DNA of 64,000 nucleotides from Blastococcus sp. TBT05-19 (GTDB lineage Bacteria; Actinomycetota; Actinomycetes; Mycobacteriales; Geodermatophilaceae): positions 124,001 to 188,000 of the forward strand of contig NZ_QOHI01000002.1 of NCBI RefSeq assembly GCF_003319095.1. The letters are read 5' to 3'. Below, piece after piece: positions 8,820 to 17,458 of the stretch. A program made the position numbers and the translations under genes. Every line of letters begins with the position of its first letter. Positions within the stretch are counted from its first letter, which is position 1. Under the pieces are notes generated by a model, which did no database searches, was not told where the DNA came from, and saw only the letters and a list, made by a program, of their open reading frames with translations.

Positions 8820-10529
8820 ATGGACGCGAAGAACGCACCGTGGTGGACCCGCGCCGTCGTCTACCAGGTCTACCCGCGCTCGTTCATGGACTCCGACGGC
8901 GACGGGATCGGCGACCTCGGCGGGGTCCTGCTGCACGTCGACCACCTGGCCGACCTCGGCGTCGACGTCGTCTGGCTCTCCCCGGTCTACCCCTCGCCGC
9001 AGGCCGACAACGGCTACGACATCAGCGACTACCAGGGCATCGACCCGCTGTTCGGCTCGCTGGAGCAGCTCGACGAGCTGATCGGGGCGCTGCACGCGCG
9101 AGGCATGAAGCTGCTCATGGACCTGGTCGTGAACCACACCAGCGACCAGCACCCGTGGTTCCTGGAGTCGGCGTCGTCGCCGGACTCGCCGAAGCGCGAC
9201 TGGTACTGGTGGCGGCCGCCGCGGCCCGGGTTCGCCGCCGGGGAGCCGGGTGCGGAGCCCACGAACTGGCAGTCCTTCTTCTCCGGACCGGTCTGGGAGC
9301 TCGACGAGGCGTCCGGCGAGTACTACCTGCACCTGTTCGACCGGCGGCAGCCCGACCTGAACTGGGAGAACCCGCAGGTCAGGCACGCGGTCTACGAGAT
9401 GATGCGGTGGTGGCTCGACCGCGGGGTCGACGGGTTCCGCATGGACGTCATCAACATGATCAGCAAGGACGTCGGCCCGGCCGGCGAGCTGCACGACGGG
9501 CCGCCGCTGCCCGGCTCGGCGCTCGGTGACGGCTCGGCGTCCTACCTCGGCGGGCCGCGGATCCACGAGTTCCTGGCCGAGATGCACCGCGAGGTCTTCG
9601 CGGGGCGGGACGGAACGTTCCTCACCGTCGGCGAGATGCCCGGCGTGACCGTGGAGCAGGCGCGGCTGTTCACCGATCCGGCCCGCGCGGAGGTGGACAT
9701 GGTGTTCCAGTTCGAGCACGTCGGCCTGGACCACGGCACGTCGAAGTGGGACGTCAGGCCGCTGCGGATGCGCGACCTCAAGGCGTCGTTCGGGCGGTGG
9801 CAGACCGGGCTGGCCGACGTGGGGTGGAACTCGCTCTACTGGGACAACCACGACCAGCCGCGCGCGGTCTCCCGCTTCGGCGACGACTCCCCCGAGTTCC
9901 GCCGCGACTCGGCGACCTGCCTGGCCACGCTGCTGCACCTGCACCGCGGAACTCCCTACGTCTACCAGGGCGAGGAGCTCGGGATGGCGAACTTCCCGTT
10001 CACCTCCCTCGAGGACTTCCGGGACGTCGAATCGCTCAACCACCACGTGCAGGCGGTGTCGGCCGGCTCCGATCCGGCCGAGGTCCTGGCCGCGCTGCGC
10101 ACGATGAGCCGGGACAACGCGCGCACGCCGGTGCAGTGGGACGCCTCGCCGCACGCCGGCTTCACCACCGGGACGCCGTGGCTGCCGGTCAACCCCGACC
10201 ACGTGGAGTGGAACGCGGCGGCGCAGCGGGACGACGAGACCTCCGTCCTGGCTCACTACCGGCGGCTGATCGCCCTGCGGCACGCCGACGACGTCGTGGC
10301 GCTCGGCGACTTCACGATGCTCCTCCCGGATCACGACGCCGTGTACGCGTTCACCCGGTCGCTGGGCGACGAGGAGCTGCTCGTCGTCTGCAACCTGTCG
10401 CGGACGACGTACCGGCTGGCCGAGCTGCTGCCCGAGGCGCCGGCGGCCGAGCTGGTGCTGGGCAACATGGGCGACGACGACCCGGCCGAGCTGCGCCCGT
10501 GGGAGGCCCGCGTCCTGCGGTTGCCGTGA
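8820..10529 (+). CDS. GH13 alpha-glucosidase / oligo-1,6-glucosidase
   Basis: A 569-residue alpha-amylase-superfamily enzyme acting on alpha-glucosidic bonds of small oligosaccharides. Conserved regions are in order: DLVVNHTS, GFRMDVINM (nucleophile Asp), VGEMPG (acid/base Glu) and DNHDQPR (transition-state Asp). The opening WWTRAVVYQVYPRSF and the QPDLNWEN segment fit the oligo-1,6-glucosidase/alpha-glucosidase subfamily; trehalose or sucrose specificity cannot be excluded. No signal peptide, so intracellular. It starts at ATG 8820. Confidence 0.92.
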   Translation: MDAKNAPWWTRAVVYQVYPRSFMDSDGDGIGDLGGVLLHVDHLADLGVDVVWLSPVYPSPQADNGYDISDYQGIDPLFGSLEQLDELIGALHARGMKLLMDLVVNHTSDQHPWFLESASSPDSPKRDWYWWRPPRPGFAAGEPGAEPTNWQSFFSGPVWELDEASGEYYLHLFDRRQPDLNWENPQVRHAVYEMMRWWLDRGVDGFRMDVINMISKDVGPAGELHDGPPLPGSALGDGSASYLGGPRIHEFLAEMHREVFAGRDGTFLTVGEMPGVTVEQARLFTDPARAEVDMVFQFEHVGLDHGTSKWDVRPLRMRDLKASFGRWQTGLADVGWNSLYWDNHDQPRAVSRFGDDSPEFRRDSATCLATLLHLHRGTPYVYQGEELGMANFPFTSLEDFRDVESLNHHVQAVSAGSDPAEVLAALRTMSRDNARTPVQWDASPHAGFTTGTPWLPVNPDHVEWNAAAQRDDETSVLAHYRRLIALRHADDVVALGDFTMLLPDHDAVYAFTRSLGDEELLVVCNLSRTTYRLAELLPEAPAAELVLGNMGDDDPAELRPWEARVLRLP

Positions 10530-10593
10530 AGCGGACGCTCGACACCGCTGCGCCGCCGCGCCAGCATGGCGGTCCTCCACCTCGGGAGGGGCC

Positions 10594-11103
10594 ATGGAAG
10601 AGGAACCACCGCTCACCGTGGTGCGGCCGGGTGAGGGACGCACGGCCGACCTGGGGGACGGCGTCGGTGTCGCCTTCAAGCTGTGGGGCGCGGACACCGG
10701 TGGCTCGGTCGCCGTCGTCGAGCACCCGTTCGCCGTGGGCGCGTACGTCTCGGCCCACCTGCACACCCGCGAGGACGAGTACTCGATCGTCACCGAGGGC
10801 GAGATCGGCTTCCGGTCGGGCGACCGGGAGGCCGTCCTGGGCCCCGGCGGTTACATCACCAAGCCGCGCGGGGAGATGCACGCCATGTGGAACGCGGGCC
10901 GCACGCCGGCCCGCATGATCGAGATCATCAGCCCGGCCGGCTTCGAGGGCTTCTTCCGCGACGTCGCCGACCTCGCCGAGGCCGGGACGACCGATCCTCA
11001 GGTCTTCGTCGACCTCGCCGCCTCCTACGGCCTGGAGTTCGGGGAGCCGGAGTGGCAGGCCGACGTCCTCGCGCGCTACGGCCTCACCCCGCCGGCCTGG
11101 TGA
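10594..11103 (+). CDS. Cupin-domain protein
   Basis: A 169-residue single-cupin protein. Motif 1 is AHLHTREDEYSIVTEGEIGF (near residues 55-74) and motif 2 GGYITKPRGEMHAMWNAG, together giving the His/His/Glu/His metal site. The C-terminal 50 residues form a helical extension (FFRDVADLAEAG...). The reaction is unknown; such proteins include dioxygenases and isomerases. ATG 10594 follows GGGAGGGG. It lies 64 nt downstream of the glucosidase and may be in the same transcript. Confidence 0.85.
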   Translation: MEEEPPLTVVRPGEGRTADLGDGVGVAFKLWGADTGGSVAVVEHPFAVGAYVSAHLHTREDEYSIVTEGEIGFRSGDREAVLGPGGYITKPRGEMHAMWNAGRTPARMIEIISPAGFEGFFRDVADLAEAGTTDPQVFVDLAASYGLEFGEPEWQADVLARYGLTPPAW

Positions 11104-11165
11104 CGCGCCGCTCCCGGGGAAACCTCGTCGACCCGGATCGGAGGGCCGCCTAGGGTCTCCTCCTC

Positions 11166-12404
11166 GTGGGCCGGGTCGTCGAAGCAGTGCTGCCGGCCCG
11201 CATGGGGACGTCGTTCCGCTGGCTGGTCGGCTCCGCCTGGGTCGGCAACCTGGGCGACGGCGTGGCGCTGGCGGCGGGCCCCCTGCTCGTCGCCTCGCAG
11301 ACCTCCGACCCGTTCCTCGTCGCGATGGCCGGTCTCCTGCAGCGCCTGCCGTGGCTGCTGTTCGGGCTGCACGCCGGGGTGCTCGCCGACCGGGTCGACC
11401 GCCGGCTCGTGGTCGTCGTCGTCGACCTGGTCCGCGCCGGCGTCGTCGCCGTCCTGGTCGCCGCCCTGCTGACCGACGCGGTGAACGTGCCGGTCGTGCT
11501 GGGCGCGATGTTCCTGTTCGGCGTCGCCGAGGTGTTCGTGGACACCACCACCGCGACCCTGATGCCGATGGTCGTGGCCAAGCCCGACCTGGGCATCGGG
11601 AACGCCCGGATGATGACCGCCGGGATCACGATGAACCAGCTGGTCGGGCCGGCGGTCGGCGCGGCCCTGTTCGCCGCGGGCACGGCGTGGCCCTTCGTCG
11701 TCCAGGCCGTCTGCCTGCTGCTCGGCGCGCTGCTGGTCTCCCGGATGGTCGTTCCCCCGCTGCCCCGGGCCGACGGTCCGCGCCACGTCGGCCGCGACAT
11801 CGCCGAGGGCTTCCGCTGGACGTGGGGCAACCCCGCGGTGCGCACGCTGACGCTCACGATCGTCACGTTCAACGTCACCTACGGCGCGGCCTGGTCGGTC
11901 CTCGTGCTCTACGCGACGGAGCGGCTGGACATGGGGCCGATCGGGTTCGGCCTGCTCACCACGGTCGGGGCGCTGGGCGGCCTGCTGGGGACGGCGGGCT
12001 ACGACTGGCTCGAACGGCACGTCTCGCTCGCGTCGATCATGCGGGTGGGGCTGGTGATCGAGACCTTGACCCACCTCGGGCTCGCGCTCACTACCACGCC
12101 CTGGGTAGCGATGGCGATCATGTTCGCCTTCGGCGCGCACGCCTTCGTGTGGGGGACGACGTCGCGCACCGTCCGGATGCGCGCGGTGCCGGCCGCGCTG
12201 CAGGGCCGGGTGGGCAGCCTCTACTCGATCGGGGTCTTCGGCGGCATCGTCGCCGGCCAGGCCCTCGGCGGGGTCATCGCGCGGATCTGGGGCATCACCG
12301 GCCCCTTCTGGTTCGCCTTCGTGGGCTCCGCCGTCATCCTGGCGCTGATCTGGCGGGAGCTCGCGCACATCGCCCACGCCGACGAGGAGGCCCTCGCGGC
12401 CTGA
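11166..12404 (+). CDS. MFS transporter (MFS_3)
   Basis: A 412-residue polytopic membrane protein opening FRWLVGSAWVGNLGDGVAL, with loop 2-3 HAGVLADRVDRRLVVVVVD. It fits the MFS_3 (enterobactin exporter-like) group. GTG 11166 has no clear ribosome binding site, so Met 13 is another possible start. It is convergent with the glycosyltransferase gene, with 10 nt between stops. Substrate unknown. Confidence 0.85.
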   Translation: MGRVVEAVLPARMGTSFRWLVGSAWVGNLGDGVALAAGPLLVASQTSDPFLVAMAGLLQRLPWLLFGLHAGVLADRVDRRLVVVVVDLVRAGVVAVLVAALLTDAVNVPVVLGAMFLFGVAEVFVDTTTATLMPMVVAKPDLGIGNARMMTAGITMNQLVGPAVGAALFAAGTAWPFVVQAVCLLLGALLVSRMVVPPLPRADGPRHVGRDIAEGFRWTWGNPAVRTLTLTIVTFNVTYGAAWSVLVLYATERLDMGPIGFGLLTTVGALGGLLGTAGYDWLERHVSLASIMRVGLVIETLTHLGLALTTTPWVAMAIMFAFGAHAFVWGTTSRTVRMRAVPAALQGRVGSLYSIGVFGGIVAGQALGGVIARIWGITGPFWFAFVGSAVILALIWRELAHIAHADEEALAA

Positions 12405-12414
12405 TGAGCCCCGG

Positions 12415-13578
12415 TCAGGCGCTGCGCAGCGGGGCCACCGACGGAGCGCTCCGGAGAACGCTGCCGTAGTGGCTGATCAGCTGGTCGCCGATGCGGGCCC
12501 AGGTGCGGTTCTCCACCGACGAGCGGGTGCGGGCCGCGACAGCCCGCAGCGCCAGCCGGTCGTCGCGGAGCCCGGCGACCATCGCGGCCAGGACCTCGGG
12601 GTCGTTCCCGGCCCACAGCCAGCCGTTCTCGCCGTGCCGCACGAGGTCCAGCGGGCCGCCGGACGCCGCCACGACGGCGGGGACGCCGGAGGCCAGCGCC
12701 TCCTGGACCGCCTGGCAGAACGTCTCGTCGGCGCCCGGGTGCACGAGGAGGTCGAGCGAGGCCACGATCCGCGCGAGCGCGTCCCCCGTGCGCTGCCCCA
12801 GGAGGACCGCCTCGGGCAGGTCCCGGGCCAGTCGTCCCCGGCACGGACCCTCCCCGACCAGGACCAGCCGGACGCCCGGCAACCGGCTCACCCCGGCCAA
12901 CAGCTCCAGCCGCTTCTCCACGGCGAGCCGGGCGACCACCCCGACCAGCAGCTCCCCGTTCGGGGTCAGCTGCCGGCGCAGCCACGCATCCCGCCGTCCG
13001 GGCGCGAACTGCACCAGGTCGACGCCGCGGGCCCATGACGCCACCGGTCCGATGCCGTGCCGCCGCAGCAGGGCGGCGGCCGACGAGGACGGCGCCAGCG
13101 TGAGGTCGGCCGTCGCGTGCACCGAGCGCAGCACCCGCCAGGCCGCGGCCGCCCCGCCGGGCACCCGGTAGCGCCGCGCGAAGGCGGCGAGGTCGGTCTG
13201 GAACACCGCCACGGTCGGGATGCCCAGCGCCCGGGCCGCCCGCCCGGCTGCGGCACCGAGGACCGCCGGCGAGGCGAGGTGGACGACGTCGGGCGCGAGG
13301 TCGGCGAGCACCCGCATGAGATCGCCCCCTGGGCGGGCCAGGGGCAGCCGGCGGTACATCGGCAGCTGCATCGAAGGCACCGTCACCACCTCCACCTCGG
13401 CGCCGCAGTCCGACTGGTACGACGTCCCGCTGGGCGCCACGACGACCGGCACGTGCCCTCGGACGGCGAGGTGGTCGACCGCGTGCAGCACCGAGCCGAC
13501 GACCCCGTTGACGGCCGGGCGGAAGGTCTCGGCGACCACGACGACCCGCAGTCCCACGGGTGCCCCGACGCCGGTCAC
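12415..13578 (-). CDS. GT4-family glycosyltransferase
   Basis: A 387-residue retaining GT-B glycosyltransferase. The N-terminal domain starts LRVVVVAETFRPAVNGVVGS, the glycine-rich acceptor loop of GT4 mannosyltransferases. The C-terminal donor domain has VGVVARLAVEKRLELL, LVGEGPCRGRL and the EX7E motif within ADETFCQAVQEALASGVPAV. It resembles the phosphatidylinositol mannosyltransferase/MgtA group, so a role in cell-envelope glycolipid synthesis is likely but unproven. GTG 13578 or GTG 13557 could be the start; neither has a strong ribosome binding site. Confidence 0.87.
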   Translation of the reverse strand: MTGVGAPVGLRVVVVAETFRPAVNGVVGSVLHAVDHLAVRGHVPVVVAPSGTSYQSDCGAEVEVVTVPSMQLPMYRRLPLARPGGDLMRVLADLAPDVVHLASPAVLGAAAGRAARALGIPTVAVFQTDLAAFARRYRVPGGAAAAWRVLRSVHATADLTLAPSSSAAALLRRHGIGPVASWARGVDLVQFAPGRRDAWLRRQLTPNGELLVGVVARLAVEKRLELLAGVSRLPGVRLVLVGEGPCRGRLARDLPEAVLLGQRTGDALARIVASLDLLVHPGADETFCQAVQEALASGVPAVVAASGGPLDLVRHGENGWLWAGNDPEVLAAMVAGLRDDRLALRAVAARTRSSVENRTWARIGDQLISHYGSVLRSAPSVAPLRSA

Positions 13579-13864
13579 GGTGCGACCAGCTCGACGCGGA
13601 CGGCCGGCGTGGGAGCGTGCGGAGCAGCGGTCACGGGAGCACCTCGTGTGCCGGAGGCCCCGAACGGGCCCCGAACACCCCGCAGGGTGGGGTTCGCAGA
13701 TGTCCGGCCGGTGCACACCGGCGGACGGCGACACGACGGTTCGGCGGGAACCGGGCGGACGCACCCCTCCCGCCGCGTTCGTCCCACCCGTCCGCGCCCG
13801 GGGCCGTGCCAGGCTTGACCCTCGACCCGGTCGAGGCCGGACGGTTCCTGTCGTGGAGGAGCGC
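13579..13864. promoter_or_regulatory. Divergent promoter region, GT4 / MerR-clamp fusion
   Basis: 286 nt between divergent genes with no supported ORF. It contains the palindrome CCGGTGCACACCGG near 13708-13721 and a short GC-rich dyad, ACCCCGCAGGGTGGGGTT, just before it. Either could bind the MerR-type product of the rightward gene, but the classical 19-20 bp MerR spacer is not evident. Confidence 0.3.
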
Positions 13865-14872
13865 ATGCGGGGGATCGGCCAGATGGCGCGCGAGAGCGGC
13901 CTGACCGTCAGCGCGCTGCGGTTCTACGACGGCGCCGGCGTGCTCGTGCCGGCGCACGTGGACCCGTGGACGAGCTACCGCTGGTACAGCGACGAGCAGG
14001 TCGTCGTCGCGCGGTTGGTCGCCCGGTTGCGGCGGGTGGGTCTGCCGCTCGCCGAGATCAGCCGGGTGCTCGAGCACCGCGACGACCTCGCCGTCGTCGA
14101 CGCCGTCCTGGAGACGCACCTGCGGCGCCTCGAGGACGGCCTGGCCGATGCCCGCCGTGAGCTCTCCTCCGCTCGATCCCTGCTGGCGAAGGAGAACCCG
14201 ATGACCTCGATCCGCACCACGACCACTGCCCTGCTCGACGCCCTGCGCGCCGTGCGCTTCGCCGTCGGCACCGACCCCGGGCTGCCGATGCTCACCGGCG
14301 TCCTGGTCGACGCCGACGACGACGCCGTCCGCCTCGTGGCCACCGACCGGTACCGGCTGGTCGTGCGGCACCTGCCCGGCGCGGTCCTCGACGGCGCGCG
14401 GGTGAGCGCGATCGTGCCGGTCGCGCTGGTCGACGAGGCGCTGGCGACGTTCTCCGGTGCTGCCCCGCTGACGCTGGAGGTCGACGGCGACGACGTCGTC
14501 CTGGAGGCGGGTGCGCAGGTGCTGCGGGGCCGCCGGGTGGACGCGGACTTCCCCGACTACCGGCCGCTGGTGCGCGAGGCGGGCAGTGCGCAGGTGGAGC
14601 TCGACGTCGCCCGGTTCCGCGACGAGCTGGCCGCCGCGCCCACGCGCACGGTGCCGACCGGCCCGGACGGCGCGGAGGAGACCGCGACCGTGCTGACGCT
14701 GGCCGACGTGGAGGTGGGCGTGAACCGGGAGTTCCTGCTGCAGGCGCTCGACGCCGGGGAGGCCGGGCAGCTGGTGCTCGACCTCGACGGCCCGCTCGCG
14801 CCGCTCGCCCTCCGCGACCCGCGCCGCCCCGGCGACGTCAGCCTGCTGATGCCCATCCGCCTGACGGCCTGA
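13865..14872 (+). CDS. MerR regulator fused to a two-domain DNA polymerase III beta-clamp module
   Basis: A 335-residue fusion. Residues 1-70 are a MerR winged helix (IGQMARESGLTVSALRFYDG, then YRWYSDEQVVVARLVARLRR), and 75-110 a coiled helix. From about 117 the sequence resembles domains 2 and 3 of the sliding clamp: LPMLTGVLVDADDDAVRLVA, TDRYRLVVRHLPG and the C-terminal VSLLMPIRL. The first clamp domain is absent. Fusions of this type are annotated in actinobacteria as beta-clamp family proteins; the function is unknown. ATG 13865 follows GTGGAGGAGCGC. Confidence 0.88.
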   Translation: MRGIGQMARESGLTVSALRFYDGAGVLVPAHVDPWTSYRWYSDEQVVVARLVARLRRVGLPLAEISRVLEHRDDLAVVDAVLETHLRRLEDGLADARRELSSARSLLAKENPMTSIRTTTTALLDALRAVRFAVGTDPGLPMLTGVLVDADDDAVRLVATDRYRLVVRHLPGAVLDGARVSAIVPVALVDEALATFSGAAPLTLEVDGDDVVLEAGAQVLRGRRVDADFPDYRPLVREAGSAQVELDVARFRDELAAAPTRTVPTGPDGAEETATVLTLADVEVGVNREFLLQALDAGEAGQLVLDLDGPLAPLALRDPRRPGDVSLLMPIRLTA

Positions 14873-14881
14873 GCGTGCGGT

Positions 14882-14936
14882 GAGTGTGCACTGATCGGGG
14901 CCATGAGCCGGCGATGAGCCCGATCAGTGCACACTC
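14882..14936. repeat. 55-nt inverted repeat, copy 1
   Basis: Perfect 18-bp arms GAGTGTGCACTGATCGGG (14882-14899) and CCCGATCAGTGCACACTC (14919-14936) around a 19-nt loop. It begins 9 nt after the MerR-clamp stop and ends 19 nt before the next start. Copy 2 is at 15353-15407 with compensatory stem changes and an equally long loop. Confidence 0.85.
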
Positions 14937-14955
14937 GCGGCGGCTACGGTGCGGC

Positions 14956-15354
14956 GTGGCCCACGAGGACGACGTCGCGCACGCCAACGGGGTGATCCGC
15001 TCGATGGTGGGCGGCCACCTCTACGAGCTGGGCGTGAGCGCCGGCGGGCTCGTCCTGAGGTTCAGCTCGTCGTGGGAGGTGTCCCTCGGCGCCGCCACGA
15101 GCGTCGGCGACGCGCCCCCGGTCGAGACGACGAGCGCCGACTGCGTGGCCGCGCACATGCCGTTGCTGGTCGCCGACCTGGACGCCGCCGGCATCGGCGA
15201 GGACGGGGTCCTCACGCTCACGCTGGCCGGGACCACGATCCGCTGCGCGCCCGAGGGCGACTACGAGGCGTGGCAGCTGAACGGGCCGGACGGTGAGCTG
15301 ATCGTGTGCCTGCCCGGCGGTGGGCTCGCGATCTGGTCGGCGCGGCCGGCGTGA
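14956..15354 (+). CDS. Small DUF6188-like hypothetical protein
   Basis: A 132-residue protein with mostly short alternating beta strands (HLYELGVSAGGLVLRFSS, then LTLTLAGTTIRCAPEGDYEA, ending GGLAIWSARPA). The arrangement resembles small DUF6188 proteins often encoded beside toxin or hypothetical genes; that assignment is tentative. GTG 14956 is chosen because upstream in-frame sequence is the hairpin repeat. The gene sits exactly between two related hairpins, and its stop lies inside the left arm of copy 2. Confidence 0.55.
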   Translation: MAHEDDVAHANGVIRSMVGGHLYELGVSAGGLVLRFSSSWEVSLGAATSVGDAPPVETTSADCVAAHMPLLVADLDAAGIGEDGVLTLTLAGTTIRCAPEGDYEAWQLNGPDGELIVCLPGGGLAIWSARPA

Positions 15355-15407
15355 GTGTGCGCTGATCCACGTCATCCGGGCGCGGTGAGGTGGATCAGCG
15401 CACAGTC
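15353..15407. repeat. 55-nt inverted repeat, copy 2
   Basis: Arms GAGTGTGCGCTGATCCAC (15353-15370) and GTGGATCAGCGCACAGTC (15390-15407), with a perfect 15-bp core and one mismatch, around a 19-nt loop. It lies between the convergent ends of the DUF6188-like gene and the acyl-CoA dehydrogenase gene and can act as a bidirectional terminator. Compared with copy 1, stem bases change in pairs. Confidence 0.85.
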
Positions 15408-15410
15408 GCC

Positions 15411-16682
15411 TCAGGTGAGAGGTGAGCGGGGTAGCAGGCGGTCGCTGATGATCCGCTTCTGGATCTCGCTGGTGCCCTCGAAGATCGTGGTCAGCCGGGC
15501 GTCGCGCCAGTGCCGCTCGACCTGCCGCTCGGTGGTGTAGCCGTTGCCGCCGTGCAGCTGCATGGCCTGGTTGGTCACCCGGATCGACATCTCGGTGGCC
15601 TCGAGCTTCACCATCGAGGCCTCCTTGTGCACCGGCAGCCCGAGGTCGAGCAGGTGGGCGACCTGGCGGTAGAAGGCGCGGGACTGCTCGATCTGCGACG
15701 CCATCTCGGCGATGGCGAACCGCAGCGCCTGGAAGTCCGCGATCGGGTGGCCGAACTGCTCGCGCTCCTGCAGGTAGCGGATCGAGTCCTCGAGCGCGGC
15801 CCGCGCCAGCCCCACGGCGCGCGCGGCGGTGTGCACCCGCGCGGTGTTGAGGAACTTCTGCGCCTCGGCGAACCCGGCCTGCTTGGCCTCCTCGCCCTCG
15901 GCGTCGCTCTCCTCGCGGGCCGCCCGCGCCTCGTCGATGACGTTGTCCTTCGGGATGCGGACGCCGTCGAACCGCAGGTCCCAGGTGAGGAAGCCGTGGT
16001 AGCCGATCTTGTCGATCGGGGAGCCGGTGAGGCCCTCGGGGAACTCGCCGCGCTTCTTCTCCAGCAGCAGGTTGATCAGGCCGGCGGAGCGGGACTCCCC
16101 CTCCTCCGGGTCGCGCTCGCGCACGAGCACCTGGATGAAGTCGGCGGCCTTGGCGTTGCCGCACCAGCGCTTGTGCCCGGTCACGACCCACTCGTCGCCG
16201 TCCAGGACGGCGCGGGTGGACACACCGGCGAGGTCGGACCCGGCGTCGGGCTCGGACAGCGCGATCGCGCCGATCCAGTCGCCGCGGGCGCTGCGGCCCA
16301 GCAGCTCGTGCCGGCGGTCGGCGTCGAGCAGCGCCGTCCCGAGGCCCTGGGAGCGGGCCAGGATGCTGGCCGTCGACATCCAGGCGCGGGCCAGCTCCTC
16401 GCTGACCATGCAGTACTCGAAGACGCCCAGGCCCAGACCGCCCTGCTCGGCGGGCACCGTGATGCCGAAGTAGCCGAGCTCGGCCAGCCGCTGCAGCAGC
16501 GACGCCGGGATCTCGCCCTTCTGCGGGTCGAGCTCGTCGGCGACCGGGAGCACCTCGTCCATCGCGAACCGGCGGGCCTGCTCCTGGAGGGCCTCGCGCT
16601 CCGGGGTGTGCCACGGCGGCAGGAGGACCGGCGGCTGCGGCTCCCAGATCTCGTTCTCGGACTCGCTGGCGCTCGACGTCAT
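15411..16682 (-). CDS. Acyl-CoA dehydrogenase
   Basis: A 423-residue FAD enzyme of the ACAD superfamily, introducing a 2,3-double bond into acyl-CoA and passing electrons to ETF. Seen: IALSEPDAGSDLAG (first signature), the middle beta domain, a C-terminal helical domain with QFGHPIADFQALRFAIAEMA, and second signature QLHGGNGYTTERQVERHWRD, then FEGTSEIQK. The final IFEGTSEIQ contains the Glu commonly used as base in short/medium-chain members. Chain-length preference is unknown. The start is ATG 16682. Confidence 0.93.
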   Translation of the reverse strand: MTSSASESENEIWEPQPPVLLPPWHTPEREALQEQARRFAMDEVLPVADELDPQKGEIPASLLQRLAELGYFGITVPAEQGGLGLGVFEYCMVSEELARAWMSTASILARSQGLGTALLDADRRHELLGRSARGDWIGAIALSEPDAGSDLAGVSTRAVLDGDEWVVTGHKRWCGNAKAADFIQVLVRERDPEEGESRSAGLINLLLEKKRGEFPEGLTGSPIDKIGYHGFLTWDLRFDGVRIPKDNVIDEARAAREESDAEGEEAKQAGFAEAQKFLNTARVHTAARAVGLARAALEDSIRYLQEREQFGHPIADFQALRFAIAEMASQIEQSRAFYRQVAHLLDLGLPVHKEASMVKLEATEMSIRVTNQAMQLHGGNGYTTERQVERHWRDARLTTIFEGTSEIQKRIISDRLLPRSPLT

Positions 16683-16798
16683 CGTCGGTCGGCCTCCTCG
16701 GTCGGGCGGACGGTTCGCTACACCTTGGCGGGGAAGCCTTCCCGCCGCACGCCGTCGTCACCCGTGAGGTGAGCAGCCTCACCCGGCATGATCACGTC

Positions 16799-17458
16799 GT
16801 GAACGTCCCCGGCATCGACGTCCCCGACCACCGCGGCCGCACCGGCCTGGACCAGGTGGGCCGCGACCTCACCGGCAACCCGGACGTCGTCGTCCGGGAC
16901 GTCGAGCTGCTGGCCAGCGGCTGGCACGTGCTCCGGCGGACGACGCTGGAGCGGCGGCGCCGCGACGGCGAGCAGGTCGTCGAGCAGCGGGAGACCTACG
17001 ACCGCGGCAACGGCGCGACCCTGCTCCCCTACGACGCCGAGCGCCGCACCGTCCTGCTCACCCGGCAGTTCCGCTACCCGGTCTACGTCAACGGCCACCC
17101 CGACGGGCTGCTGATCGAGGCGGCCGCCGGCCTGCTGGACGACGACTCCCCCGAGGACGCCGTCCGGCGCGAGGTCGAGGAGGAGCTCGGCGTCACCGTC
17201 GGCGAGGTGGAGCACGTCTTCGACGTCTTCATGAGCCCCGGCTCGGTGACCGAGTGCCTGCACTTCTACGCCGCGCCCTACCGGCCGCGCGACCGCACCG
17301 GCGCGGGTGGCGGGCTGGCCGACGAGGGCGAGGACATCGAGGTGCTGGAGCTGCCCTTCGACGAGGCGCTGGCCATGGTCGACGACGGCCGGATCGCCGA
17401 CGCGAAGACGATCATGCTGCTGCAGTGGGCGGCGCTGCGCGGGCCGTTCAGGAGCTGA
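16799..17458 (+). CDS. NudK-type NUDIX hydrolase (GDP-mannose pyrophosphatase-like)
   Basis: About 219 residues. The NUDIX box is AAAGLLDDDSPEDAVRREVE followed by EELGV. It is the variant form seen in NudK/YffH, which cleave GDP-mannose, where the segment after it reads MSPGSVTECLHF, GAGGGLADEGEDIEVLELPF and IADAKTIMLLQWA. That tail closely parallels E. coli NudK as I recall it. Start GTG 16799 is preferred; GTG 16769 would add 10 residues. The 3' end overlaps the convergent acetoacetyl-CoA synthetase by 11 nt. Confidence 0.85.
   Translation: MNVPGIDVPDHRGRTGLDQVGRDLTGNPDVVVRDVELLASGWHVLRRTTLERRRRDGEQVVEQRETYDRGNGATLLPYDAERRTVLLTRQFRYPVYVNGHPDGLLIEAAAGLLDDDSPEDAVRREVEEELGVTVGEVEHVFDVFMSPGSVTECLHFYAAPYRPRDRTGAGGGLADEGEDIEVLELPFDEALAMVDDGRIADAKTIMLLQWAALRGPFRS

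Noticed and set aside
8697..10793. Upstream extension of the MFS gene at 7344 into a 1149-residue frame
   Set aside because: The added residues lie antisense to the GH13 glucosidase gene and look like shadow sequence; ATG 8696 has a good ribosome binding site.
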